The notes beneath the pieces are model-generated. The model was not told the DNA's origin. It saw nothing but the letters and a program-made list of their open reading frames with translations, and ran no database searches. Positions 8,756-16,382 of a DNA stretch of 64,000 bases are shown piece after piece. Every line of letters starts with the position of its first letter. The first letter of the stretch is position 1. Source of the stretch: Allobranchiibius huperziae (GTDB lineage: Bacteria > Actinomycetota > Actinomycetes > Actinomycetales > Dermatophilaceae); assembly GCF_013410455.1 (NCBI RefSeq), contig NZ_JACCFW010000001.1, forward strand, positions 1,566,929 to 1,630,928, written 5' to 3'. The position numbers and the translations under genes are program-made.

Positions 8756-9475
8756 GTGAGCGACGAAGCGAACGACGGTCCAGTGCAGCGCTATCCGGCC
8801 TCGGGCGACCCGGCGGAGTCGGGCGACCCGGGAGACCCGGGAGACCCGCGCGGGTCGGGATCCGCTCGCGGTGTCGCCCAGGCGGCCCTGCGGGTGCTGG
8901 TCGCCGAGGACGAGGCGCTGATCCGGATGGACCTCGCCGAGATGCTGGCGGAGGCGGGGTACGACGTCGTCGCCCAGGTGCGTGACGGCCGGTCCGCGAT
9001 CGAGCAGGCCCGCACCCTGCGCCCGGACCTGGTGGTGATGGACGTCAAGATGCCCGGTCTGGACGGCATCAGCGCCGCCGAGACGATCGGGCAGGAGGGC
9101 ATCGCGCCGGTCGTCATGCTGACGGCCTTCTCCGACAAGGACCTGGTCGACCGAGCGGGCGACGCGGGGGTGATGGGCTACGTCCTCAAACCGTTCACGA
9201 TCGACGATCTGCGGCCGGCCCTCGCGATCGCCTGGACCCGGTGGTCCGAGCGGCGCGCGCTCACCGCGGAGGTGGCCGACCTGTCCGACCGGCTGGAGAC
9301 GCGCAAACGACTGGACAAGGCCAAGGGCGTCCTGATGAAACAGCTGTCCCTGGACGAGCCCGCGGCGTTCCGCTGGATCCAGAAGGCCGCGATGGACCGC
9401 CGCCTCGGCATGCGGGAGGTGGCCGACGCCGTCATCGCGGGGGCACAGCCGTCGCCCGGTCGTACCGCAGAGTAG
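8756..9475 (+). CDS. pdtaR: ANTAR-domain response regulator (PdtaR-like)
   Basis: A 239-residue two-component regulator that acts on RNA. A glycine/aspartate-rich leader of about 45 residues precedes the receiver domain. The phosphoacceptor is Asp96 (VVMDVKMPG), with acidic residues in AEDEAL near 54-58 and the conserved Lys145 in VLKPF. A coiled linker leads to the C-terminal ANTAR domain (RKRLDKAKGVLMKQLSLDEPAAFRWIQ and so on), which in this family binds paired stem-loops and antiterminates. The mycobacterial homologue PdtaR also lies between pyk and polA and is activated by the histidine kinase PdtaS; no kinase gene is in this window. The liv operon follows immediately and could be a target. 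Confidence 0.92.
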   Translation: MSDEANDGPVQRYPASGDPAESGDPGDPGDPRGSGSARGVAQAALRVLVAEDEALIRMDLAEMLAEAGYDVVAQVRDGRSAIEQARTLRPDLVVMDVKMPGLDGISAAETIGQEGIAPVVMLTAFSDKDLVDRAGDAGVMGYVLKPFTIDDLRPALAIAWTRWSERRALTAEVADLSDRLETRKRLDKAKGVLMKQLSLDEPAAFRWIQKAAMDRRLGMREVADAVIAGAQPSPGRTAE

Positions 9476-9605
9476 ATAGTCCACCAAAGGTCACAAACCG
9501 GAATCGAACCGGCGCGGAATCCGTTTCGGGGCCCTCGTGCTCCGTACCCTTCGACCATCTTGCTGCGCTCGCAGCGTCCGATCGTGAAAATCAGGAGGCA
9601 GTCTC

Positions 9606-10805
9606 GTGCGTTCGACCTTGATCAAGGTGGGTGTACCCGTCGTCGTTGGCGCCCTCGCACTGTCCGCATGCGGAAGCCGCAGCGGCGGCGGGAGCAGCAG
9701 CGGCAGCGGTGGCGGCGGGAGCAGCAAGGTCGCCACCATCGGCGTCACCGCCCCCTTCTCCGGTGACCTGTCGGCAGTGGGTCTCGGCATCGAGAACTCG
9801 GTCAAGCTGGCCGTGCAGCAGGCGAACGCGAAGAAGACCATCCCCGGCTGGACCCTCAAGGCCGAGGCCGTGGACGACCAGGGTAAGCCGGAGGTCGGCA
9901 CCAACGCCGCCACTAAGCTCGCGGGTGACAGCACCGTCGTTGGCGTCGTCGGCAACCTCAACTCCAGCGTCTCCACCAGCACCCAGCCGGTCTTCGCGAA
10001 GGCCAACATCGTGCAGGTGTCCCCGGCCAACACCGGTGTCGCGCTGACCAACGTCAACGGCAAGCGCCCCTATGACACCTACTTCCGCACCTGCACCACG
10101 GACGCCATCCAGGGCCCGTTCGCCGCGAAGTACCTGATCAGCCAGGGCATCAAGAAGGTCGCCACGATCAACGACCAGAAGACCTACGGTGCCGGTCTGA
10201 CCGCGGCATTCGAGAAGGAGTTCAAGAAGGAGGGCGGCACCATCACCGCCTCCCAGACGATCACCGACGCGCAGACGAACTACTCCTCGGTGATCAGCCA
10301 GATCAAGCCGGGCGCCCCGCAGGCCCTCTACTACGGTGGCGAGTACCCGCAGGCCGGCCCGCTGTCCAAGCAGCTGGCGCAGGGCGGTCTGTCCATCCCG
10401 GTCATGGGCGGTGACGGCATCTACGACCCGAAGTACATCGCCCTCGGCGGTCGCGCCAACGACCTGGCGACCTCGGTGGGTGCGCCGACCGACAGCACGG
10501 CCGCCGGCAAGTCCTTCCTCGCGCAGTACAAGGCTGCCGGGTTCTCCAACGAGGCCGGTGGCTACGGCGCGTACGCGTTCGATGCCGCCAACGCCATCAT
10601 CGAGGCGCTCAAGACCTCGCTGAAGGACGCCAAGACCGCGCAGGACGCTCGCGCAGCCACCGTGAAGGCCATGGCGAACGTCAGCTTCACCGGTGTCACC
10701 GGCAAGGTGGCGTTCGACTCCTTCGGCGACACCACCAACAAGGTGCTGACCGTCTACAAGGTCACCGGCGGGGCGTGGGTCGCGGCCAAGACCGACACGT
10801 TCTGA
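9606..10805 (+). CDS. livK: Branched-chain amino-acid ABC transporter, substrate-binding lipoprotein
   Basis: The 399-residue extracytoplasmic receptor of the liv transporter. The N-terminus is a lipoprotein signal with lipobox LSAC, cysteine at residue 22, followed by a Gly/Ser linker. The body is a type I periplasmic-binding fold (IGVTAPFSGDLSAVG near the start), as in leucine/isoleucine/valine-binding proteins. The GTG at 9606 has AGGAGG nine bases upstream. The preceding 130 bases hold no gene; a TACCCT (9545-9550) may be the -10. A hairpin follows before livH, likely to give more binding protein than permease. Close relatives can bind other amino acids or amides, so the substrate is tentative. 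Confidence 0.9.
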   Translation: MRSTLIKVGVPVVVGALALSACGSRSGGGSSSGSGGGGSSKVATIGVTAPFSGDLSAVGLGIENSVKLAVQQANAKKTIPGWTLKAEAVDDQGKPEVGTNAATKLAGDSTVVGVVGNLNSSVSTSTQPVFAKANIVQVSPANTGVALTNVNGKRPYDTYFRTCTTDAIQGPFAAKYLISQGIKKVATINDQKTYGAGLTAAFEKEFKKEGGTITASQTITDAQTNYSSVISQIKPGAPQALYYGGEYPQAGPLSKQLAQGGLSIPVMGGDGIYDPKYIALGGRANDLATSVGAPTDSTAAGKSFLAQYKAAGFSNEAGGYGAYAFDAANAIIEALKTSLKDAKTAQDARAATVKAMANVSFTGVTGKVAFDSFGDTTNKVLTVYKVTGGAWVAAKTDTF

Positions 10806-10818
10806 TCTGACTCAGCGC

Positions 10819-10854
10819 GCGGGGGCGGGAACTCATCGGAGTTCTCGCCCCCGC
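10819..10854 (+). terminator. Hairpin between livK and livH
   Basis: Arms 10819-10834 and 10839-10854 form a 16-base-pair stem with one mismatch and loop ATCG. No T-tract follows. In an operon with downstream genes on the same strand it probably acts as an attenuator or 3' stabiliser of a livK-only transcript. Confidence 0.65.
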
Positions 10855-10880
10855 GTTGCCCTGACTCTCCTGGGAGCCTG

Positions 10881-11804
10881 ATGACTCTGTTCATCCAGCA
10901 GTTGCTCAACGGCCTGACCGTCGGGTCGCTGTACGCCTTGATCGCCGTCGGCTACACCGTCGTGTACGGCATCGTCCAACTGATCAACTTCGCCCACGGC
11001 GAGGTCTTCATGATCGGCGCCTTCGGGTCGCTCGCGACCTGGCAGGTCGTGTGCCGGTCCAACACCGGCCTGTGGGTGCTGCCGATCATGATCGTCGGCG
11101 GGGCCGTGTGCTCCGTGGTCGTCGCCCTCCTGATGGAGCGCTTCGCCTACCGGCCGCTGCGCAACGCACCGCGGCTCGCACCGCTGATCACCGCCATCGG
11201 GATCTCGATCGCCCTGCAGCGCGCCATCCAGCTCTGGTACCCCGGCGCCACCAGCAACGTGTCCTACCCCAGCATCGACGGGGTGACCGGAAGCTCCCTC
11301 ACCATCGGCAGCGTCGTCATCCAGCGCACCACGCTCTTCACGCTGTGCGTCCTGATCGTCAGTGCGGCGGCTCTCTACATCTTCATCAGCCGCACCCGCA
11401 CCGGGAAGGCCATGGTCGCGGTCTCGCAGGACCCGGACACGGCCCGCCTGATGGGGATCAACGTCGACCGCATCATCGCGGCGGCGTTCGCCATGGGTGC
11501 CATCCTGGCCGCGCTGGCCGGCGTCGCCCAGGGCCTGCGCGACAGCAACGTGTCGTCCACGATGGGGTTCCTCGCGGGGCTGAAGGCCTTCACCGCGGCG
11601 GTCCTCGGCGGCATCGGCAACATCCAGGGTGCCGTCGCCGGTGGTCTGGTCCTCGGCCTCATCGAGGCCATGGCCACCCAGTACATCCCCGGCCAGTTCG
11701 GCGGGAACGCCTGGAGTGACGTGTACGCATTCATCGTCCTGATCCTGGTGCTGGTCTTCCGGCCGCAGGGTCTCTTCGGAGCCCGGGTGGTGGACCGCGC
11801 ATGA
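10881..11804 (+). CDS. livH: Branched-chain amino-acid ABC transporter permease LivH
   Basis: A 307-residue integral membrane subunit with about eight helices. The first helix (LLNGLTVGSLYALIAVGYTV) and the following VYGIVQLINFAHGEVFM are hallmarks of LivH. The cytoplasmic EAA-like loop appears around AGLKAFTAAVLGGIGNIQG. It forms the membrane channel together with LivM. The ATG has GGGAG five bases upstream, and its TGA overlaps the livM ATG. Confidence 0.93.
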   Translation: MTLFIQQLLNGLTVGSLYALIAVGYTVVYGIVQLINFAHGEVFMIGAFGSLATWQVVCRSNTGLWVLPIMIVGGAVCSVVVALLMERFAYRPLRNAPRLAPLITAIGISIALQRAIQLWYPGATSNVSYPSIDGVTGSSLTIGSVVIQRTTLFTLCVLIVSAAALYIFISRTRTGKAMVAVSQDPDTARLMGINVDRIIAAAFAMGAILAALAGVAQGLRDSNVSSTMGFLAGLKAFTAAVLGGIGNIQGAVAGGLVLGLIEAMATQYIPGQFGGNAWSDVYAFIVLILVLVFRPQGLFGARVVDRA

Positions 11805-13489
11805 ACATCCCCAAGATCACGATCGAACCCCGACCGAACGTCGGCAAGGCTCTGCTCGCGGGCGGTTCGGTCCTGCTGATCGTCTCCGCACTGCTGGCCT
11901 GGAGCTACGACTCGACGATTCTCGGCGACCTGTCGATCACTGGTAATCCCGCGCCGCTGCAGGAGCTCGCCATCGTGATGGGCGTCGTCGGCCTCATCGA
12001 GGCCGCCCTCGTGCACCGCCGGCTGTCCTCGCTGTCCTGGTGGGACACCACCTACAGCGCCAAGGCCCTCGCGGTCGGCGCGCTGGTCTACATCGTGCTC
12101 ATCGACTACAACATCGCCTTCCAGTCCGGGGGAGTCATCAACCTGGACCCCGGCGCCTGGCTGGCACTGGTCGCCACCGTCGCGATGGTCGCGGGAGCGC
12201 TGCTGCTCGCGCCGGTCAAGGTGACCAACCAGCTGAAGGTGCACGGCGCCAACTGGTTGGAGATCGTGGTGATCGCGGCGACCCTCGCGGGTCTGCTGTT
12301 GATGGTCGCCTTCATCCTGCACGGCGACGACGGCGGCTCCGTGCTGGCTGCGCTCGCCGCAGGGGGCACCTTCGGCACGCTGCTCTTCCGTGGTGGATTC
12401 TTCACCTGGCTGTCGGTCGCGGCCGCCCGTCACCGCCCGGTGATCATGCTGGGCGCGCTGGTGGTGGCGCTGCTCTTCCCGCTCACCCAGAACGGCACCG
12501 ACGCCAACATGTCGATCGCCGTCGACATCGCGATCTTCCTGTGCGCGGCGCTCGGGCTCAACATCGTCGTCGGCCTGGCGGGTCTGCTCGACCTCGGGTA
12601 CATCGCCTTCCTGGGCACCGGCGCGTACGTCGGCGCGATGATGTCGAGCGCGGCGAGCGCCACGATCGGGTGGCACCCGCCGTTCCTCGTGGTCGCCCTG
12701 CTCGGCGCTCTGACCTCCGCCGTGCTCGGCCTGATCATCGGATCGCCCACCCTGCGGTTGTCGGGCGACTACCTGGCGATCGTGACGCTGGCGTTCGGCG
12801 AGATCTTCCACACCGCCGTCAACAACATGGACGGCACCAACGGCCCGGACCTCACCCACGGCCCGAACGGCATCGCGGGAATCCCCGATCTCAACCTGTT
12901 CGGGTTCAACTTCGGGTCCTCGCACAGACTCGGGTCGTTCACCATCTCGAACTACTCCAATTACTACATCCTGCTGGTGTTCGTGGCGGCGTTGATCATC
13001 ACGATCTTCTCCCGCCTCAACAACAGCCGGATCGGGCGCGGCTGGATCGCCATCCGTGAGGACGAGCGGGCCGCCGAGGCGATGGGCGTCAACATCTTCG
13101 GACTGAAGATCCTGGCCTTCGCCGGTGGCGCGTTCCTCGCCGGGCTGGCGGGCACGGTGCAGGCGCACGCCACCCCGTCCGTCGTACCCGACAACTACAC
13201 CTTCCAGGAGTCCTCGTTCCTGCTCGCGGCGGTCGTGCTGGGCGGCATGGGCACGGTGGTGGGTGTGGCGCTCGGCGCGACGGTGCTCAAGCTGCTACCG
13301 GAGAAGCTGCGTTTCATCGAGGACTACCGGCTGCTGATCTTCGGTCTGGCTCTGGTGCTGATGATGCGTTTCCGTCCGGAGGGCTTGATCGCGAGCCGCC
13401 GGCGTCAGTTGGAGTTCCATGACGAGGACGAGGACCTGGCGACCGTCGTTCAGAAGGAACACGTGGACGAGCAGAAGGCGAACGCATGA
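11801..13489 (+). CDS. livM: Branched-chain amino-acid ABC transporter permease LivM with long N-terminal extension
   Basis: The second membrane subunit, 562 residues. From about residue 210 it follows the usual LivM pattern: GLNIVVGLAGLLDLGYIAF, then SGDYLAIVTLAFGEI and the loop ending VLGGMGTVVGVALGATVL. The first roughly 210 residues are extra and contain five or six hydrophobic segments (near 15-33, 50-68, 87-103, 117-136, 152-172 and 185-205), not part of the common LivM core. The C-terminus is acidic. The ATG overlaps the livH stop, so the extension is translated unless an internal start is used. Coupling to livG is also by an ATGA overlap. Confidence 0.9.
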   Translation: MNIPKITIEPRPNVGKALLAGGSVLLIVSALLAWSYDSTILGDLSITGNPAPLQELAIVMGVVGLIEAALVHRRLSSLSWWDTTYSAKALAVGALVYIVLIDYNIAFQSGGVINLDPGAWLALVATVAMVAGALLLAPVKVTNQLKVHGANWLEIVVIAATLAGLLLMVAFILHGDDGGSVLAALAAGGTFGTLLFRGGFFTWLSVAAARHRPVIMLGALVVALLFPLTQNGTDANMSIAVDIAIFLCAALGLNIVVGLAGLLDLGYIAFLGTGAYVGAMMSSAASATIGWHPPFLVVALLGALTSAVLGLIIGSPTLRLSGDYLAIVTLAFGEIFHTAVNNMDGTNGPDLTHGPNGIAGIPDLNLFGFNFGSSHRLGSFTISNYSNYYILLVFVAALIITIFSRLNNSRIGRGWIAIREDERAAEAMGVNIFGLKILAFAGGAFLAGLAGTVQAHATPSVVPDNYTFQESSFLLAAVVLGGMGTVVGVALGATVLKLLPEKLRFIEDYRLLIFGLALVLMMRFRPEGLIASRRRQLEFHDEDEDLATVVQKEHVDEQKANA

Positions 13490-14340
13490 GCACCGTGACA
13501 CGGCGGCCCCGGGACACCGAGTTCTCGTCCGGCAAGGGCGACGTCCTGCTCGAGGCCTCTGACGTCCTCATGCAGTTCGGAGGTCTGACGGCCGTCAAGG
13601 ACGTCAACATGACGGTCCACGAGGGCGAGATCGTCGGTCTGATCGGCCCGAACGGCGCCGGGAAGACGACTTTCTTCAACTGCCTCACCGGTCTCTACAA
13701 GCCCACCTCTGGGGCGGTGCGGCTCAGCGGTGAGCAGATCCCGCCGAAGCCGCGCAAGGTCGTGCGGGCCGGGATGGCGCGCACCTTCCAGAACATCCGG
13801 CTCTTCGGCAACATGACCGCGCTGGAGAACGTCATGGTCGGCACCTACTGCCGCACCACGTCGGGGGTGCTCACCACGATCCTGCGGGGGCCGAAGTTCC
13901 ACCGCGAGGAGCGGGAGACCCGGGTCAAGGCGCAGGAGCTGCTGGACTTCGTCGGGCTCGGTCACACGACGGAGCTGCTGGCCCGCAACCTGCCGTACGG
14001 CGACCAGCGCCGGTTGGAGGTCGCGCGCGCTCTGGCCACCGACCCCAAGGTGGTGCTGCTCGACGAGCCGACGGCGGGCATGAACCCGCAGGAGACCCAG
14101 CAGGCCTCGGATCTGATCTTCCGGATCCGCGACACCGGACGCGCGGTCGTGGTGATCGAGCACGACATGCGGTTCATCTTCAACCTCTGCGACCGGGTGC
14201 TGTGCCTGGTGCGCGGCGAGGTGCTGGTCGAGGGCACGCCGGAACAGGTGCAGTCCGACCCGCGGGTCATCGAGGCCTACATCGGCACCGGCGAAGACGA
14301 CGATTTCGACGACGACGATCTGCAGGAGGACCCGGCGTGA
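13486..14340 (+). CDS. livG: Branched-chain amino-acid ABC transporter ATPase LivG
   Basis: A 284-residue ATP-binding subunit that powers transport through LivHM. Walker A is GPNGAGKTT (near residue 49), the signature region reads NLPYGDQRRLEVARAL (a degenerate LSGGQ typical of LivG), and Walker B is VVLLDEPTAGM. The conserved switch histidine appears in VVIEHDMRF. The C-terminus has an acidic tail (EDDDFDDDDLQED). It starts in the livM stop (ATGA) and ends overlapping the livF GTG (GTGA). Confidence 0.95.
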   Translation: MSTVTRRPRDTEFSSGKGDVLLEASDVLMQFGGLTAVKDVNMTVHEGEIVGLIGPNGAGKTTFFNCLTGLYKPTSGAVRLSGEQIPPKPRKVVRAGMARTFQNIRLFGNMTALENVMVGTYCRTTSGVLTTILRGPKFHREERETRVKAQELLDFVGLGHTTELLARNLPYGDQRRLEVARALATDPKVVLLDEPTAGMNPQETQQASDLIFRIRDTGRAVVVIEHDMRFIFNLCDRVLCLVRGEVLVEGTPEQVQSDPRVIEAYIGTGEDDDFDDDDLQEDPA

Positions 14341-15053
14341 CCGCGATGCTCGAGGTCAAGGACCTGTCGGTGGCCTACGGCAAGATCACCGCCGTGAAGG
14401 GCATCAACTTCACGGTGGAGGAGGGCCAGGTCGTCACCCTGATCGGTACCAACGGTGCCGGTAAGACCACCACGCTGCGAACCATCTCGGGGTTGTTGCG
14501 CCCCTCGAAGGGTGAGATCTCCTTCCTGGGCAAGCGCATCGACAAAGCGCCGGCGCACTCCATCGTCACGATGGGCCTCGCGCACTCGCCGGAGGGTCGA
14601 CGCATCTTCCCCCGGCAGTCGGTGGAGGAGAACCTCATGCTGGGCGCGTTCGCGCGTCGCGACCGCGCTGACATCCAGGCGGATCTGAAGGAGGCCTACG
14701 ACCTCTTCCCGATCCTGGCCGAACGTCGCAAGCAGCCGGCCGGTACGTTCTCCGGTGGTGAGCAGCAGATGCTGGCCATGGGCCGGGCGATGATGAGCAG
14801 GCCGAAGCTGCTGATGCTGGACGAGCCGTCGATGGGGCTCTCGCCGATCATGATGAAGAAGATCATGACCACGGTGCGCACTCTGCAGAAGCGCGGCACG
14901 ACGATCCTGTTGGTCGAGCAGAACGCCCGTGCGGCACTGAAACTCGCATCGCACGGCTACGTGCTCGAGGTCGGCAAGATCGTGCTCGACGGTCCCGGGT
15001 CGGAGTTGCTCGTCAGCGACGACGTGAAGAAGGCGTACCTGGGAGAGGACTGA
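14337..15053 (+). CDS. livF: Branched-chain amino-acid ABC transporter ATPase LivF
   Basis: A 238-residue ATP-binding partner of LivG. Walker A is GTNGAGKTT, the signature is FSGGEQQMLAMGRAM, Walker B is LLMLDEPSMGLSP, and the H-loop equivalent is LLVEQNARAAL; a glutamine in place of the switch histidine is usual in LivF. The GTG at 14337 is chosen because AGGAGGA lies seven bases upstream and it overlaps the livG stop. The frame is open further upstream but that part overlaps the livG acidic tail and is not conserved in character. Confidence 0.95.
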   Translation: MTAMLEVKDLSVAYGKITAVKGINFTVEEGQVVTLIGTNGAGKTTTLRTISGLLRPSKGEISFLGKRIDKAPAHSIVTMGLAHSPEGRRIFPRQSVEENLMLGAFARRDRADIQADLKEAYDLFPILAERRKQPAGTFSGGEQQMLAMGRAMMSRPKLLMLDEPSMGLSPIMMKKIMTTVRTLQKRGTTILLVEQNARAALKLASHGYVLEVGKIVLDGPGSELLVSDDVKKAYLGED

Positions 15054-15070
15054 AAGGGGGCGGGGTTGAT

Positions 15071-15089
15071 ACGGATCCGGTGGATCCGT
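15071..15089 (+). terminator. Small hairpin after the liv operon
   Basis: ACGGATCC and GGATCCGT form a perfect 8-base-pair stem with a 3-base loop, 18 bases after the livF stop. It is short and has no T-tract. A TAAGGT -10 for the next gene lies at 15123-15128. Confidence 0.45.
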
Positions 15090-15167
15090 CCAACCTCTGT
15101 TCAAGGGTGAAGGGGATGGCACTAAGGTCAGTACGTTCCGTCCCCCGTCGCGCGAGGTGTCGCCCGA

Positions 15168-15746
15168 ATGGCTCGTCCCACCGTCCAGGTGACCATCGCT
15201 TCCCCGAGTGATCAGGACCGCTTGATACCCCTGTGGGTGCAGCTGCGATCCGAGACCGGGCAGACCAAGGAGTGGGCTGAGCGCGCCGCTCAGGACGGTC
15301 GGATGGAGGCAGCCCTGTCGCGCGACGACGTACGCGTCTTTCTGGCCACCAGCGACGATCGCGACACCGGCTTCGCCGTCGTGATCCGCAGCCCGCTGTC
15401 CGGTCTCGGTGACGAGCAGGCCGTGTGGATCGATCAGATGTGGGTCGCCCCCGAACACCGCGGCACCGGCGTGGCGAAGGCGCTGCTCACGCGGGTCTCG
15501 GCGTACGGCGAGGAGCAGGGCAGCACCCAGGTGGTGTGCTGCGTGCCCACCCACGAGCGCGGCGTCAACCGCTACTTCGCCAAACTCGGGTTCGCCTCCA
15601 CGGTCACGTTGCGCGTCACCTCGACCGCGTCGCTGCGGCGGAAGCTGACCGGCGTGGCCGAGTCCAAGGGTGCGGCGACGTTGCGGGCGCGGCGTTCGCT
15701 GCGGGCGCGTGCGCGCGACGACGTGAAGGTTGCCTCCGGCCTCTGA
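15168..15746 (+). CDS. GNAT-family N-acetyltransferase
   Basis: A 192-residue acetyltransferase. The acetyl-CoA-binding core is VWIDQMWVAPEHRGTGVAKA (residues about 85-104), containing the R/Q-x-x-G-x-A loop, followed by a helix and the NRYFAKLGF motif near 130. The C-terminal 45 residues are rich in arginine and alanine and look like an extra tail. The gene stands alone: its own TAnnnT box lies upstream, and a converging terminator hairpin lies downstream. The acceptor substrate (small molecule, peptide or protein) cannot be told from sequence. Confidence 0.85.
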   Translation: MARPTVQVTIASPSDQDRLIPLWVQLRSETGQTKEWAERAAQDGRMEAALSRDDVRVFLATSDDRDTGFAVVIRSPLSGLGDEQAVWIDQMWVAPEHRGTGVAKALLTRVSAYGEEQGSTQVVCCVPTHERGVNRYFAKLGFASTVTLRVTSTASLRRKLTGVAESKGAATLRARRSLRARARDDVKVASGL

Positions 15747-15808
15747 CGGACCGCGCAGCGGAGCGGGGAGGAAGGGGCCGGGAGAGAACGGCCTCTGACG
15801 CCCCTCGA

Positions 15809-15852
15809 TTGTCAGCGGATTCGTGACGCGGGTGCCCGAGAACCGCTGACAA
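15809..15852. terminator. Inverted repeat between converging genes
   Basis: TTGTCAGCGG (15809-15818) and CCGCTGACAA (15843-15852) are perfect 10-base arms around a 24-base loop, between the GNAT gene and the thioesterase gene. The stem starts TT and ends AA, which gives short T-runs on both strands. Confidence 0.5.
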
Positions 15853-15862
15853 CCTGGGAGAT

Positions 15863-16363
15863 TCAGGCGCCCGGGGGAGCGGATCGCACCATGCAGGTGA
15901 TCCGCGCGGTGCACACCCGGCGCCCGTCGTCGTCGAGGATCGCCACGTCGTACGACGCGAGCGTGCGCCCCAGCGAGAGGGCGGTCGCCGTCGCGGTGAC
16001 GTGACCGGACCGGGCCGCGCGGTGGTGGGTGGCGTTGATGTCGAGCCCGACCGCAATGCCCTTCTCGCCGGCGTGCAGCGCCGCTCCGATCGAGCCGACC
16101 GTCTCCGCGAGCACCACGCTCGCGCCGCCGTGCAGCAGGCCGTAGGGCTGGGTGTTGCCCTCCACGGGCATCCGTGCGACCACCCGCTCCGGCGACACCT
16201 CGAGGAACTCGATGCCCATCCGCTCGCTGAGCGAGCCGGCGCTCATCTCGTTGAACCGGTCGAGCAGGTCCGCTCTGTCCTGGGCGGGCGTGGCATCGGG
16301 CTGTGGCTGACTGGGCTTGCCGGGCTGGCTGGGTTCCGCGTCGTGCGTGGGGGTGTCGGTCAT
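15863..16363 (-). CDS. Hotdog-fold acyl-CoA thioesterase (PaaI/DUF4442-like)
   Basis: A 166-residue protein. After a proline/glutamine-rich leader of about 30 residues comes a single hotdog domain: MGIEFLEVSPERVVARMPV, then YGLLHGGASVVLAETVGS with the conserved HGG and a downstream acidic residue, and INATHHRAARSGHVTATA. Such proteins hydrolyse acyl- or aryl-CoA thioesters (PaaI, MenI/YbdB group). The ATG at 16363 starts the common core at the right distance. It is divergent from polA: only 19 bases separate the start codons, and the polA -10 lies between them. Rv1618 (tesB1), unrelated in fold, is also a thioesterase near pykA, so the neighbourhood is only loosely comparable. Confidence 0.85.
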   Translation of the reverse strand: MTDTPTHDAEPSQPGKPSQPQPDATPAQDRADLLDRFNEMSAGSLSERMGIEFLEVSPERVVARMPVEGNTQPYGLLHGGASVVLAETVGSIGAALHAGEKGIAVGLDINATHHRAARSGHVTATATALSLGRTLASYDVAILDDDGRRVCTARITCMVRSAPPGA

Positions 16364-16369
16364 GGGGCT

Positions 16370-16375
16370 TAGGCT
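16370..16375 (+). promoter_or_regulatory. -10 hexamer of polA (leaderless promoter)
   Basis: TAGGCT lies seven bases before the GTG at 16383, the ideal spacing for transcription starting on the start codon. This supports the GTG over the in-frame ATG at 16362, which would lie upstream of the -10. Confidence 0.55.
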
Positions 16376-16382
16376 GCCACGC

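Noticed and set aside
9497-9513. T-arm-like sequence of a minus-strand tRNA (GGTTCGATTCC on the reverse strand).
   Set aside because: No matching acceptor stem, D-arm, anticodon stem or CCA can be built around it; it lies in the livK upstream region and is probably chance.
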